DNA from: CAYXLW01 sp964466055
GTDB taxonomy: Bacteria > Patescibacteriota > Gracilibacteria > GCA-2401425
Length of the DNA: 64,000 nt
Direction of reading: 5' to 3'
NCBI GenBank assembly: GCA_964466055.1
Contig: CAYXLW010000002.1
Location: 186,001-250,000 of the forward strand
Shown one piece after another: positions 24,635-33,493 of the stretch. Positions within the stretch are counted from its first letter, which is position 1; the number at the start of each line of letters is the position of its first letter. The notes under the pieces are model-generated. The model had not been told where the DNA came from and made no database searches. It saw only the letters and a list, made by a program, of their open reading frames with translations. The position numbers were made by a program, and so were the translations under genes.

Positions 24635-25072
24635 TTACTTCTTTTCACAGGTAAGAAGCTCTTGTCCTTCCCCAGCAACTTTACTAGCAATAACATCAAT
24701 TATTAAACCGTACAAAGCTCCTGCAATTATAGTTGCCCAAAAAACCATTTTCATTTTTTCCTCGTCCATCCCCATAGGAGCTATAAATATTCCTAGAGCA
24801 ATATCAAGAGAAACTAAGGCTCCTATAGCAAGTCCTCTAATCCAAGGATAAATTCTACACTTAAAAATAGGATGGAAAGTAAAAGCTCCTGCTAAAAATA
24901 CTACTACACCTATCAAAAAACGGTTAAATAAAATTGACCACATTAGTGGAGACCCCCAAATATCAGGAGATTCTTTAGAAGCAAGCCAAACACATAAAAA
25001 TCCAAAGATAATCCCAAGTACAATACAAACCATTTTTCTCTTAAACAGCTTGCAACAAGATGAGTTTTTCAT
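24635..25072 (-). CDS. Small four-helix membrane protein, unknown
   Basis: A 145-residue hydrophobic protein with about four membrane helices (roughly residues 14-30, 47-66, 76-98 and 109-128). The cytoplasmic-looking N-terminus has a CC pair (MKNSSCCKLFKRK) and the C-terminus a further Cys. Helix 3 contains RGLAIGALVSLDIALGIFIAP. I do not recognise the family. It sits between the 2-oxoacid:ferredoxin oxidoreductase genes and the SemiSWEET array on the same strand, about 50 nt from the former, so it may be cotranscribed with either. Confidence 0.65.
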   Translation of the reverse strand: MKNSSCCKLFKRKMVCIVLGIIFGFLCVWLASKESPDIWGSPLMWSILFNRFLIGVVVFLAGAFTFHPIFKCRIYPWIRGLAIGALVSLDIALGIFIAPMGMDEEKMKMVFWATIIAGALYGLIIDVIASKVAGEGQELLTCEKK

Positions 25073-25125
25073 AAGTAAAAAATTAAAATATAAAATAAAT
25101 TATTTGTGTGTCGTATAATTTAAAT

Positions 25126-25989
25126 TTACATTCTTGATTCAATGAATTCAATTACATCAATATTGTCAATATCATGATATACTAAAGGTTTTTTATCAAG
25201 TTGAGGAGTTTGCTCTTCATAAGTTTCTTTCTCCTCAATAAAGAATATTCCTGTAGGAATTTTTTCTCGATGAGTTGTTACAAATTTATATGCTTCTTGT
25301 CTATCTGTGAACATCACATCTGATTTTTCAACATGTTCATTGTAAAATTCATAAGTTTCTACTTTATTAAATGTTGTACAAGGTTGAAGAATATCAATAA
25401 AACTTGATCCTTTATGTTCCATAGCAGCCTTCAAAATTACTGTTAGATTTTGTAAATCACCAGCATACGCACGAGCCACAAATGTTGCTCCCATAGTAAG
25501 TGCAAGTGCTGCTCCATTTACATAATCTTCAATTGAACCAAAAGGAGTTGATGATGTTTTAGTTCCTTTTTTTGCAGTAGGAGCTGTTTGACCTTTAGTA
25601 AGCCCATAAACACCATTGTTATCAATCATTACTGTGATATCTAAATTTCTTCTAAAAAAATGAATAAAATGCCCCATTCCAATACCAAGTCCGTCTCCAT
25701 CTCCACAATTTACTAAAACTTTTAACTTATGGTTAGCAATTTTTATCCCTGTTGCTATAGGAAGAGCTCTACCATGTAGTGTATTAAGTCCATATGTTTT
25801 AATCCAATAAGGCATAAGCGAGCCACATCCAATTCCTGCAACTATTACTGTTTCATTTGTTTCAGTTCCTATTTGGGCTAGTGCTTGTTTAATGCCTGTA
25901 ATAATACCAAAATCTCCACAACCAGGACACCAAGTTGGCATAGCTTTCGTAGCATAATCCATCATTGTTTTTGGTATAGACATACTCAT
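25126..25989 (-). CDS. korB: 2-oxoacid:ferredoxin oxidoreductase, beta subunit
   Basis: A 287-residue TPP-binding subunit. WCPGCGDFGI near residue 20 is the family start (Cys ligands for one Fe-S cluster with a later Cys), GIGCGSLMPYW follows, and GDGDGLGIGMGHFIHFFRRN with DNNGVYGLTKGQ is the TPP/Mg2+ motif (GDG-x-N). It decarboxylates a 2-oxoacid to acyl-CoA, reducing ferredoxin, jointly with the alpha subunit encoded immediately upstream (4-nt ATGA overlap). KorB-like is the best label; pyruvate versus 2-oxoglutarate versus branched acids cannot be fixed from sequence. No ferredoxin gene is adjacent. Confidence 0.9.
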   Translation of the reverse strand: MSMSIPKTMMDYATKAMPTWCPGCGDFGIITGIKQALAQIGTETNETVIVAGIGCGSLMPYWIKTYGLNTLHGRALPIATGIKIANHKLKVLVNCGDGDGLGIGMGHFIHFFRRNLDITVMIDNNGVYGLTKGQTAPTAKKGTKTSSTPFGSIEDYVNGAALALTMGATFVARAYAGDLQNLTVILKAAMEHKGSSFIDILQPCTTFNKVETYEFYNEHVEKSDVMFTDRQEAYKFVTTHREKIPTGIFFIEEKETYEEQTPQLDKKPLVYHDIDNIDVIEFIESRM

Positions 25990-27734
25990 AAATTTAATTC
26001 ATTAAACTTTTCAATAATCCATTCTCCGCTTATTGGCTCTCCATCAAATTTCCGTAAAGAGTAATTTGGGATTATTCCTGTTTTTTCTCTTAAAACACTT
26101 TCAAATTGTCCTGTTTGATTACCTTCAATACAAATTATTATTTTATCTTTTAAAATTTTTTTAACGGATTCTGACTTAAAAGGATGAATATATTGCATTT
26201 GAACTATTGCAATATCCTTTCCATTTTCTTTTAAAGTTTTCTGTGCTTCAAGTGCTGGACCAATTGTTCCTCCCCACACTAACAACACAACCCCAGGGGT
26301 TCCAAGAACCCCTGGGGTTAAATGTACTATTGGCTCTGGCAACTCTTTTTCCAACTCTTTCATTTTTTTATATCTTTTCTCCATCATTTCCACAATCACT
26401 TGTGTATCATTTGTAACTAATCCATATTCGTCATGTTCATATGAACTCGAAAGAAATTCGCCATCTTTCATTCCTGGTATTGGTCTAGGTGATACACCAT
26501 CTTTTTGAAAAGAGTATCTTGGGAATCTGTTATCTTCATTTCTTACTGCTTTTTCTAAATCTTCTTTAGTAGCAATCTTCCCTCTTTCAACTTTTATTCC
26601 ATCAGCAATATTTTTTTCACATGTTTGATAACTATCAGCTATATATTTTTCAGTTAAAAAGATTACTGGCAATTGATATTTTTCTGCATAATTAAAAGCT
26701 TCTGCCGAAAGCTGTACACAATCATCGTGATTCCCTGCAGCAACAACTAAACGAGGGAAATCTCCTTGTCCTGAATGCATTGCCATTCTTAAATCCCCTT
26801 GAGCTGTTTTTGTAGAAAGTCCTGTTGATGGTCCAGGTCTTTGTGCAAGAAAAATAACAACTGGGGTTTCTGTCATTCCTGCCAAACTTAGTGCTTCTGA
26901 CATAAGTGCAAATCCGCCACCTGAAGTTGACGTAGCTGAACGTACTCCAGCATATCCCCCTCCTATTGCCATATTTACAGCAGAAATTTCATCTTCGGTG
27001 TGCATTACTACAATATCATAATTCCTAGCTTCCTTTGCAAGTGTTGTCATTATTGTTGAACCTGGAGTCATTGGATAAGCTGCTAAATATTTCAATCCAC
27101 CTTTTATACTCCCAAGTGCAATTGCTTCATTTCCATCCATAAGAAATCTTTCTTTACCATCTCCTTGAATTTTAAATGAATTACGATAATCAATATTGTT
27201 ATTTATGTATTCATATCCTAAATCAAGGGCTTTGTAATTTATATTTACAATCTCCTCTCCTTTTCGGCTAAAAATAGTTCTTATAACTGTTTTAAAAGAA
27301 TCGGTTGATCTTTCTAAAATAGCCATAACAGCTCCAATTGCAACGATGTTTGCAACTAATTTTAATCCTGCCTCTCCAGCTAGTTTTAATGAGGGGATAG
27401 GAATTAATTTAATATTATTTTTATTTTCTATCTCTTCAGTTTTTATACTTTCATCAAAAATTATAAATCCTTCTTTTTTTACTTCATTTATATGTTCTTC
27501 AACTGATCTTTTATCCATAGCAATAACTAGGTCAAAGGTATTACTGTGTGAAGTAAGTTTCTCGTGTGATACACGAATATACGAATAGTTATGTCCTCCT
27601 CGTATTCGATTTTCATATTCACTTGTTGTATGAACAAAAAGACCTTCCCGTGTAAAAGAAAGTGCCAAAGAATGAGCCATTGATTCAAGCCCTGAACCTG
27701 CAGGACCTGCAACTAATATATTTAATGAATTCAT
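25986..27734 (-). CDS. korA: 2-oxoacid:ferredoxin oxidoreductase, fused gamma-alpha subunit
   Basis: A 582-residue fusion. Residues 1-185 are the gamma domain (AGPAGSGLESMAHSLA, RIRGGHNYS), then the alpha subunit with DGNEAIALGSIKGGLKYLAAYPMTPGS, HTEDEISAVNMAIGGGYAGVR and TSTSGGGFALMSEALSLAGMTETPVV. Such gamma-alpha fusions are the usual form of KorA-type enzymes. Cofactor entry and CoA binding are in this subunit. At residues of the TPGVLGTPGVV stretch the DNA holds a perfect 14-bp GC-rich inverted repeat, odd for this gene and probably inserted sequence. The operon order alpha-beta is conventional. Confidence 0.92.
   Translation of the reverse strand: MNSLNILVAGPAGSGLESMAHSLALSFTREGLFVHTTSEYENRIRGGHNYSYIRVSHEKLTSHSNTFDLVIAMDKRSVEEHINEVKKEGFIIFDESIKTEEIENKNNIKLIPIPSLKLAGEAGLKLVANIVAIGAVMAILERSTDSFKTVIRTIFSRKGEEIVNINYKALDLGYEYINNNIDYRNSFKIQGDGKERFLMDGNEAIALGSIKGGLKYLAAYPMTPGSTIMTTLAKEARNYDIVVMHTEDEISAVNMAIGGGYAGVRSATSTSGGGFALMSEALSLAGMTETPVVIFLAQRPGPSTGLSTKTAQGDLRMAMHSGQGDFPRLVVAAGNHDDCVQLSAEAFNYAEKYQLPVIFLTEKYIADSYQTCEKNIADGIKVERGKIATKEDLEKAVRNEDNRFPRYSFQKDGVSPRPIPGMKDGEFLSSSYEHDEYGLVTNDTQVIVEMMEKRYKKMKELEKELPEPIVHLTPGVLGTPGVVLLVWGGTIGPALEAQKTLKENGKDIAIVQMQYIHPFKSESVKKILKDKIIICIEGNQTGQFESVLREKTGIIPNYSLRKFDGEPISGEWIIEKFNELNL
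26289..26319. repeat. Perfect 14-bp inverted repeat inside the korA coding sequence
   Basis: Left arm AACCCCAGGGGTTC (26289-26302), loop CAA, right arm GAACCCCTGGGGTT (26306-26319). Each arm is itself nearly palindromic (AACCCC/GGGGTT). It is far more GC-rich than the surrounding gene and encodes TPGVLGTPGVV on the minus strand without breaking the frame. Confidence 0.9.
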
Positions 27735-27945
27735 TTATTCTATTAAAACATCAGTAGAATATTATATTTTATAACTTTATAAATCAATTTGAGTTCTTTA
27801 TTTTCCTTTTTAATTTTTACTTTAATATTTCTTCATATTATTTTAGATAAAATACTAATATTCTCAAATAAATATTTGCAAAATTTTACAAAAAGATCAA
27901 AATGATACACACTTAATTTTTTATATCATATAATTTATATATATT

Positions 27946-30060
27946 ATGAAAAAATCAACTTCTATTTTAATCATTTTTATATTGACGGTTGGCATATTTA
28001 CCACTTTATTATTTAATAATACAAAAGCAGCTAATAGCTACAGTTCAACTGCCTTGAATATTGCTAATTTCTTGGTTGATAACCAAGATGAAAATGGAAT
28101 GATTGCTGATGTTCCAAATGATGCGGAGTATAGTTTAGTTAATGAAGACTCCAATATGGAATATGCTCTTATTGGAATCGCTGCTGCCTACCAAGAAAGT
28201 GGTGATATTAAATACTTAAATGCACTAAAGAAAGGCGTTGAGTGGCTTGCTGCGCGGGAAGATATGACTGCCAGTATGTGGAATGGAAGCTTCCGTTATG
28301 CTTATGAATCTAGCTATCCTTATGCTCCAGTAGCAGTTTCGCCTGGAAGAGGAATCACTGACGCTCGTGGTGTTGATGCTACAAGCGCTCTATTTGTCTA
28401 TGCGCTAGAACTCTATACTCGATTATCAGGATCGACAGCTCTTGCAAAAGAATATGAAACGCATGCTCGTTCTGCCTTAAATTTTATATTAGATTATAAC
28501 CAGGCTCCGAACGGATTCTTTTATAGCTCTTGGCAACAAAAAAACGGACAATGGGTACTTTGGAAATTTCAATATACGGCTGATCAAGCTGATGTTTATC
28601 TAGGAATGCAATCTGGATGGTTGCTTTATGGAGATACTCGCTATAAATCAGCTGCAGATAATATTGCCAACAATATTGAATCTTATTTCTTTATTCCTAG
28701 TCAGGGTAAATATGCTCTTGGATTAGATGAATATGGTACACCAGATCCAGATCAAGAATGGTTCAATGGGACTTTTCCTCAAGGATACGTACCTTGGGTG
28801 TTTGGAGACAGTATAAATAACCAAAGTGCTTGGAATTGGATAAAAAATTGCCAACAAGCTGATGGGAGTCTATCTTGCTTCAGTAATGATCCTCTTTATA
28901 GCTTAAGTGCTAGTATTTATGCTTTACCATCAGCTAATCTTTCCAAGCCTTTGCCAACCACTGCTTTAGACTGGATAATTAATACTACCTACGATCCTAT
29001 AGATCATGGGATTAAAGATACAGCTAATGATGGGAAAGAAAAATATTCAAACGTAGCTGGTTTTACCATTGCTTCAATGTTGCAATTTTCAGCATTTGGA
29101 AACAGTCTTCCCCCTCCAGTAGTAATAGATGGACAATGTGGTGTATCTGCTACAAATTATTCACATGATACAACTAGTTATGGTAGCAACCCTGACTTCT
29201 GTTCTGCTGGGATTCCTCCAATTCTTCCCACTAATTTCCCATTTCAAGGAAGTTTTGTAAGCTGGGTTTGCACTGGACAAAATGGAGGTAAGGATCAATC
29301 TTGTACTGCTACTAGAGAGTTAGTACCTACTTGTGGATCTGCAATGAGAACATACAATTATGATGAAATTTTCCCAGGTAACTATACTTATTGTGCTTCT
29401 GGAAACCCTGATCCTACAACTCCGCTAGATCCTAATCAAGGAGGTTATACCAATTGGGTTTGTCGTGGCATTAATGGAGGAGCTCCTTCAAATCAATGTT
29501 CATCTAATAGATCATTAGCACCCAAACCTACTGATATTACCATAATTTCTTCTGTTAGTCTTGGCAGAGATGATGCAGAAGAAAGTATTTTAGGAGCTGT
29601 GAATCTCAGTAATTCTAATTTAAAAATTGTATATAATAGCTCTAAAGGAAATCAAATTATAGGTTTACGTTTTATATCTTTAGACATACCTAAAGGTGCT
29701 ATTATTACTAACGCTTATCTAGAATTCACTGTAGGCAAAGTTAGTACTGGACCTGCCAATTTTACAATTGTTGCAGAAAATACTAATAACTCTAAGTTTT
29801 TCCCAACGATTAATTACAGCATTTCTTCGAGAAATAGGACAAGTGCTAATGTAATTTGGTCTCCAGAAAATTGGGATACTGTTGGTGCTAAGATCCAATC
29901 TCCAAATTTATCTTCTCTTATTCAAGAAGTAGTTAATCGTTCTGGATGGAATTTTGATAATGCTATGTCATTTATTATTACTGGAAGTGGTACACGTACA
30001 GCTGTAGCCAGAAACCAATCATCAACAATGGCAACTAAGTTAATAGTAACTTATAAATAA
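27946..30060 (+). CDS. Secreted multidomain protein: alpha/alpha-toroid domain, two Cys-flanked repeats, DNRLRE/CBM96-like C-terminus
   Basis: A 704-residue exported protein. Signal peptide residues 1-28 (cleavage after TKA). Residues 30-380 look like an (alpha/alpha)6 toroid as in glycoside hydrolases or lyases acting on polysaccharide (repeated YLNALKKGVEWLA, YETHARSALNFIL, DADVYLGMQSGWLLYGDTRYKSA-type hairpins). Two tandem repeats of about 60 residues follow, each starting CG-(V)S/A and containing a (V)SWVC-G-NGG or NWVCRGINGG core. The last 170 residues match DNRLRE-type jelly-rolls (IIGLRFISLDIPKGAIITNAYLEF, WSPENWDTVG). It probably binds or degrades extracellular glycan. TATAAT 11 nt upstream implies a very short leader. 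Base composition seems less AT-rich than its neighbours, hinting at transfer. Catalytic residues were not identified. Confidence 0.75.
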   Translation: MKKSTSILIIFILTVGIFTTLLFNNTKAANSYSSTALNIANFLVDNQDENGMIADVPNDAEYSLVNEDSNMEYALIGIAAAYQESGDIKYLNALKKGVEWLAAREDMTASMWNGSFRYAYESSYPYAPVAVSPGRGITDARGVDATSALFVYALELYTRLSGSTALAKEYETHARSALNFILDYNQAPNGFFYSSWQQKNGQWVLWKFQYTADQADVYLGMQSGWLLYGDTRYKSAADNIANNIESYFFIPSQGKYALGLDEYGTPDPDQEWFNGTFPQGYVPWVFGDSINNQSAWNWIKNCQQADGSLSCFSNDPLYSLSASIYALPSANLSKPLPTTALDWIINTTYDPIDHGIKDTANDGKEKYSNVAGFTIASMLQFSAFGNSLPPPVVIDGQCGVSATNYSHDTTSYGSNPDFCSAGIPPILPTNFPFQGSFVSWVCTGQNGGKDQSCTATRELVPTCGSAMRTYNYDEIFPGNYTYCASGNPDPTTPLDPNQGGYTNWVCRGINGGAPSNQCSSNRSLAPKPTDITIISSVSLGRDDAEESILGAVNLSNSNLKIVYNSSKGNQIIGLRFISLDIPKGAIITNAYLEFTVGKVSTGPANFTIVAENTNNSKFFPTINYSISSRNRTSANVIWSPENWDTVGAKIQSPNLSSLIQEVVNRSGWNFDNAMSFIITGSGTRTAVARNQSSTMATKLIVTYK

Positions 30061-30078
30061 GTTTTAGTTGTTTCAACA

Positions 30079-30612
30079 TTAAATATTTTTATTAAGTATT
30101 TCCAAATATCTTTTTCTTTCAAAATCATCACAAGTAAAGCCAAAATTACTGAAGGCTTCTTCAAGTAACTTCTTTTCATTTTTCAAATCACAAATTTCTT
30201 TCTTGCAAATTTTTTCAATTTCTAAAAACCAACCAAGTTTATCAACATTATTCAACTCAAACACATAATCCCCTTTTTTAAATTCATAAGTCTTTTTTCT
30301 TTTCTCAGCAAAAATTTCATATCCCAAATTTCTCATGAAACTAAAAAAACTTTTTTTACTATCAACTTTAAACTCTATTTCTTCATTGGATTCTATCCCA
30401 TTATCCATCTTATGGTTCTTATAAGTAACAATATATTTCCTATTAGATTCTCTAACCCTAAATTCAGATTTTTCTTGATTGTGTTTTTTAAAGTACCAAT
30501 CAGATTTTTCTTTCTTTGTTACAAATTCATAATTTTCTTTTAATATTTTAAGAATATCTTCGTAAGATACCCCCTTTTTATCTAGCCATACTTTTGCCTC
30601 AATTTCCAACAT
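30079..30612 (-). CDS. CYTH-domain protein (class IV adenylate cyclase/ThTPase-like)
   Basis: A 177-residue single-domain protein. MLEIEAKVWL contains the CYTH ExExK motif (E3-E5-K7). SEFRVRESNRKYIVTYKNH supplies the Arg/Lys residues for triphosphate binding, EIEFKV and FEIENNVDKLGWFLEIE-type strands provide the metal-binding acidic residues (visible as FELNNVDKLGWFLEIEKI). CYTH proteins hydrolyse or cyclise triphosphates: tripolyphosphatase, thiamine triphosphatase or CyaB. The specific reaction is open. It converges with the secreted protein gene, 18 nt apart. Confidence 0.83.
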   Translation of the reverse strand: MLEIEAKVWLDKKGVSYEDILKILKENYEFVTKKEKSDWYFKKHNQEKSEFRVRESNRKYIVTYKNHKMDNGIESNEEIEFKVDSKKSFFSFMRNLGYEIFAEKRKKTYEFKKGDYVFELNNVDKLGWFLEIEKICKKEICDLKNEKKLLEEAFSNFGFTCDDFERKRYLEILNKNI

Positions 30613-30705
30613 TGATCTAGAATTTTAAAAAAATAGCATCTATATTTGATGCTATAAGATTACGTAAATAATTCAAAATTTAAAATCAAAAAATTATATT
30701 TTTTT

Positions 30706-31056
30706 TTATTCTGTAATAAGTCGTATAAACAAATCAATAATCATCCAAGAAAGCATTACAACAGTTAATCCAATAAAAACATTTTTTAAAGTAGACTTAC
30801 CTTGATCTGGAGAGTCTGAATATGCACCTATAAGATAGTAATATCCCCCAATCATTGAAAAAATAACAGCAAGAAGTCCAGCTACCCAAACACTGTTATC
30901 TGTTATATAAGCAAGATATTTAGGTATATCGAATAACTGCAAGGTTCCATATTTAAATTTTGAAGACAGTGCCCCTGTACTAGGAATAATACTAGCAGCA
31001 CAAGCTACACTAATATTAAAAACGAATGCTGATAAAGTGATAATAATTTTTCTCAT
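30706..31056 (-). CDS. VirB2/TrbC-like pilin-type membrane protein
   Basis: A 116-residue protein with a signal peptide (about residues 1-20, cleavage near ACA-AS), then two hydrophobic helices (about 54-76 and 91-112) joined by a short polar loop YSDSPDQGKSTLKN. This layout and size are those of T4SS pilin subunits (VirB2/TrbC), and such proteins are common in CPR genomes next to or scattered from other T4SS genes. It starts 7 nt after the end of rnhB, so it is in that operon rather than in a T4SS cluster. The family call is from topology only. Confidence 0.6.
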   Translation of the reverse strand: MRKIIITLSAFVFNISVACAASIIPSTGALSSKFKYGTLQLFDIPKYLAYITDNSVWVAGLLAVIFSMIGGYYYLIGAYSDSPDQGKSTLKNVFIGLTVVMLSWMIIDLFIRLITE

Positions 31057-31063
31057 ATTTTTT

Positions 31064-31657
31064 TTATTCTTCGATACATTTTACACTAAAAGTCTTTCGA
31101 TGTATAGGAGAAAAACCATATTTTTGTATTGCTTGAATATGTTTCTTTGTTCCATATCCAAAATGAGTTTCAAAACCGTACTGTGGATATTTTTTAGAAA
31201 GTTTCACCATTTCTCTATCTCTGGACACTTTTGCAAGTATTGAAGCCGCTGCAATGGAAATTGAGCCACTATCTCCTTTAATAAGAGCAAGTTGAGGCAC
31301 ATTTGCAAAATTTATATTAACAGCATCCGTAAGAACAAAATCTACTTCTAAAGTTTTAGCTATTTGTCTCATGCCTTGTTTAACTGCATTTAAAATATTT
31401 ATTTGGTCTATTTTTTGGGGAGAGACAAAAACAATTTTATATTTATATGCAGACTCAATAATTTCATCAAAAAGCTTTTCTCTCTGTATTTTTGTTAATT
31501 TCTTTGAGTCATTTATTCCTTCTGGAATTTTTTGGTTTTCAGAAAAAATAACTCCAGCAATTGCAACAGGTCCAGCGAGTGGTCCTCTCCCCGCTTCATC
31601 CATTCCCACAATGTTTTTGAATCCTGCTTTCCAGAATTGTTTCTCAAATTTAAGCAT
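31064..31657 (-). CDS. rnhB: Ribonuclease HII
   Basis: A 197-residue protein. VGMDEAGRGPLAGPVAIAGV gives the first catalytic acids D20 and E21 and the GRG substrate motif; DSKKL, the third acid in FVLTDAVNI and the fourth region in KGDSGSISIAAASILAKVSRD are all present. It cleaves RNA-DNA junctions at misincorporated ribonucleotides. The upstream gap contains a cloverleaf-like repeat and the start at 31657 agrees with the family. Confidence 0.94.
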   Translation of the reverse strand: MLKFEKQFWKAGFKNIVGMDEAGRGPLAGPVAIAGVIFSENQKIPEGINDSKKLTKIQREKLFDEIIESAYKYKIVFVSPQKIDQINILNAVKQGMRQIAKTLEVDFVLTDAVNINFANVPQLALIKGDSGSISIAAASILAKVSRDREMVKLSKKYPQYGFETHFGYGTKKHIQAIQKYGFSPIHRKTFSVKCIEE

Positions 31658-31696
31658 AAAATTAGTTAGGTGTTTAAAATAAAAGAAATCTAGTCA

Positions 31697-31735
31697 TTCC
31701 AGTCACGAAGTGATCCCTTTGGGACTTGTCTGGAA
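31697..31735. repeat. Dispersed palindromic element (copy 1)
   Basis: Outer stem TTCCAG (31697-31702)/CTGGAA (31730-31735) encloses two hairpins, TCAC-GAA-GTGA and TCCC-TTT-GGGA, a small cloverleaf. Its complement, with GATTCCAGACAAGT, resembles parts of the elements at 49167-49231 and 50207-50269, so the three seem related members of a dispersed family. Confidence 0.65.
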
Positions 31736-31791
31736 TCTATAATAAAATATTTCTTAAAAGATTTTCTACAAGCAAAAATGACTTCCCGCAT

Positions 31792-32622
31792 TTATAATTC
31801 TTTTAAAAACTTCACTACTTCATCAATTTGATACTGAGGAGTTGAAGCACCTGCTGTTACTCCAACTTTATTTATATTTTTTAATTTTTCTAAATCTAAA
31901 TCTTTAATACTTTCTATTTTCTGAGTTGGACAAAATTCAGAACAAACTTCTGCTAATTTTTTTGTATTAGAACTTTTAGTTCCTCCAATAACAATCATAG
32001 CATCAACTTCTTTTGCTAGTTCTTTTGCAGCTGTTTGATTTTCAAAGGTGGATCCGCAAATCGTATCTTCAATTTCTATTTCATCACATTTTTCTTCTAA
32101 AATTTTACATATTTCTTTAAATAAACTTCTTTTGAAAGTTGTTTGCACAGCAACTCCAACTTTTTGAAATTTTGAAAGATTTTTTGCTTCATCAATCGTT
32201 TGAATACAGATAACATTATCTAAATCTTCTATTATCCCTTTTAATTCAGGATGATCTTTATCCCCAATAATAATAACTTGGAATCCCCTTTTTTGAAAGT
32301 TCTGGGTCACTATATGAACTTTTGTTACAAAAGGACAAGTAGCATCTAAATATTTTTCTGTATTTTTTTTAATCTCTTCTTTCTTTTTATTTGAAATGCC
32401 ATGAGATCGAATAATAACAGTATCTTTAGCATCTTTTATATCATTGATAACACTAACTCCTTTTTCCTCTAAATCTTTAATTAGCCTATCATTATGTATT
32501 AGAGGTCCAAATGTAGATATATTCTCGCCTTCCTTTTTATTTTTAACTATATCTTCAACCATGTCATAAGCACGTTTTACTCCAAAGCAAAATCCTAATT
32601 TTTTTGCAATAAGAACTTTCAT
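31792..32622 (-). CDS. ispH: 4-hydroxy-3-methylbut-2-enyl diphosphate reductase
   Basis: A 276-residue Fe-S enzyme, last step of the MEP isoprenoid pathway. The three cluster ligands are visible: C12 in GFCFGVKRA, C96 in DATCPFVTK and C189 in DTICGSTFENQ; the loops IRSHGI and GGTKSSNTKKLAE, and C-terminal GVTAGASTP are also conserved. The enzyme makes IPP and DMAPP, needed here for the undecaprenyl carrier used by MurG, the WecA-like enzyme and UppP. Length is slightly below the E. coli protein. No other MEP gene is in the window. Confidence 0.95.
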   Translation of the reverse strand: MKVLIAKKLGFCFGVKRAYDMVEDIVKNKKEGENISTFGPLIHNDRLIKDLEEKGVSVINDIKDAKDTVIIRSHGISNKKKEEIKKNTEKYLDATCPFVTKVHIVTQNFQKRGFQVIIIGDKDHPELKGIIEDLDNVICIQTIDEAKNLSKFQKVGVAVQTTFKRSLFKEICKILEEKCDEIEIEDTICGSTFENQTAAKELAKEVDAMIVIGGTKSSNTKKLAEVCSEFCPTQKIESIKDLDLEKLKNINKVGVTAGASTPQYQIDEVVKFLKEL

Positions 32623-32742
32623 ATTTTTTTCTATGTTACAATGATCTTACAGTACAATAAATGGAATGATAAGATTTTTTTGTTTATTTTTATCAAAATA
32701 AACATTATAATATGTTATGTATTCATAATATAAATTTACACT

Positions 32743-33000
32743 ATGAAAACTATTGCAAAAAAGCAAGCATCTATTCTTCTATTCCCTCAAAATTATGAAT
32801 TTGTTTCTCAAGAAGCAAAAGATTTAAGAACAAGCAAAACTGACATAATAAATAAAGCATTATTCTTATATCGTAAGTTTAAGCTTAAAAAGAAAATACA
32901 AGAAGGATTTATGGAACAAAGCAAAGAAGATTCTGAACTCGCGATGTCTGATTTTGGTGATTATTTTAAAATTATTAATGAATCTGAAGCATGCAACTAA
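32743..33000 (+). CDS. MazE-like antitoxin (ribbon-helix-helix type)
   Basis: An 85-residue protein. Residues 8-50 read as a ribbon-helix-helix DNA-binding domain (ASILLFPQNYEFVSQEAKDL then RTSKTDIINKALFLYRKF), followed by an acidic tail that would wrap the toxin. It overlaps the MazF-like gene by 10 nt, the usual antitoxin-first order. TATAAA (32729-32734) is only 8 nt before ATG, so the transcript is nearly leaderless. Autoregulation by binding its own promoter is expected for this type of system. Confidence 0.78.
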   Translation: MKTIAKKQASILLFPQNYEFVSQEAKDLRTSKTDIINKALFLYRKFKLKKKIQEGFMEQSKEDSELAMSDFGDYFKIINESEACN

Positions 33001-33350
33001 AACAGTTTGATATAGTGCTTGTTAATCTTAATCCCACAAAAGGTGCTGAACAAAAAGGAGAAAATAGACCCTGTATTATTCTTCAAACAAATGCGTCTGA
33101 AGATTATGGCAAGACTACAATTATTGCTCCTTTAAGTTCGAATATTGAAAAAATTTATCCTTTTGAAGTTTTGCTGAATCCAAGTAAAACAAATAATCTT
33201 AAAGTATCTTCTAAAGTAAAATTTGAGCAAGTTCGTGTAATAGATAAGCAACGCATCATTAATAAAATTGGTAGAGCTGAAGAAAAAGATATAACAAAAA
33301 TTGATTATGCCTTAAATGTTATTTTTGATCTTGAGAGAAATTTTAGATAA
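32991..33350 (+). CDS. MazF/PemK-family mRNA interferase toxin
   Basis: A 119-residue protein. QFDIVLVNLNPTKGAEQKGENRPCIILQ is the MazF start (the P-x-x-G-x-E-Q-x-G-x-R-P block with catalytic Arg), TTIIAPLSS is the second block and VKFEQVRVIDKQRI the third with its conserved Asp-Gln. It cleaves mRNA at a short sequence to slow growth when the antitoxin is lost. It overlaps the upstream antitoxin gene. All landmark residues appear intact, so the toxin is probably active. Confidence 0.92.
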   Translation: MQLKQFDIVLVNLNPTKGAEQKGENRPCIILQTNASEDYGKTTIIAPLSSNIEKIYPFEVLLNPSKTNNLKVSSKVKFEQVRVIDKQRIINKIGRAEEKDITKIDYALNVIFDLERNFR

Positions 33351-33423
33351 TTTTTTTGTTCCAAAGAGGATGAAAATCATATTTATATAAATGCATATTA
33401 AAAATATTACACTGACTTAATGC

Positions 33424-33485
33424 GTAAGAGACAATACATATTGTCACGTAACGAAATTATGGAATTTCGTCTCCGGTTTTCGCAA
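33424..33485. repeat. Inverted-repeat cluster between mazF and the zinc-ribbon gene
   Basis: Two perfect hairpins: GACAAT-ACAT-ATTGTC and ACGAAATT-ATGG-AATTTCGT, flanked by GAGAC and GTCTC (which overlap the hairpin arms) and by TGCG/CGCA. It lies in a 143-nt gap between convergent genes. There is no T-run to make it a clear terminator; it may be a REP-like element. Confidence 0.55.
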
Positions 33486-33493
33486 CATTTTTA

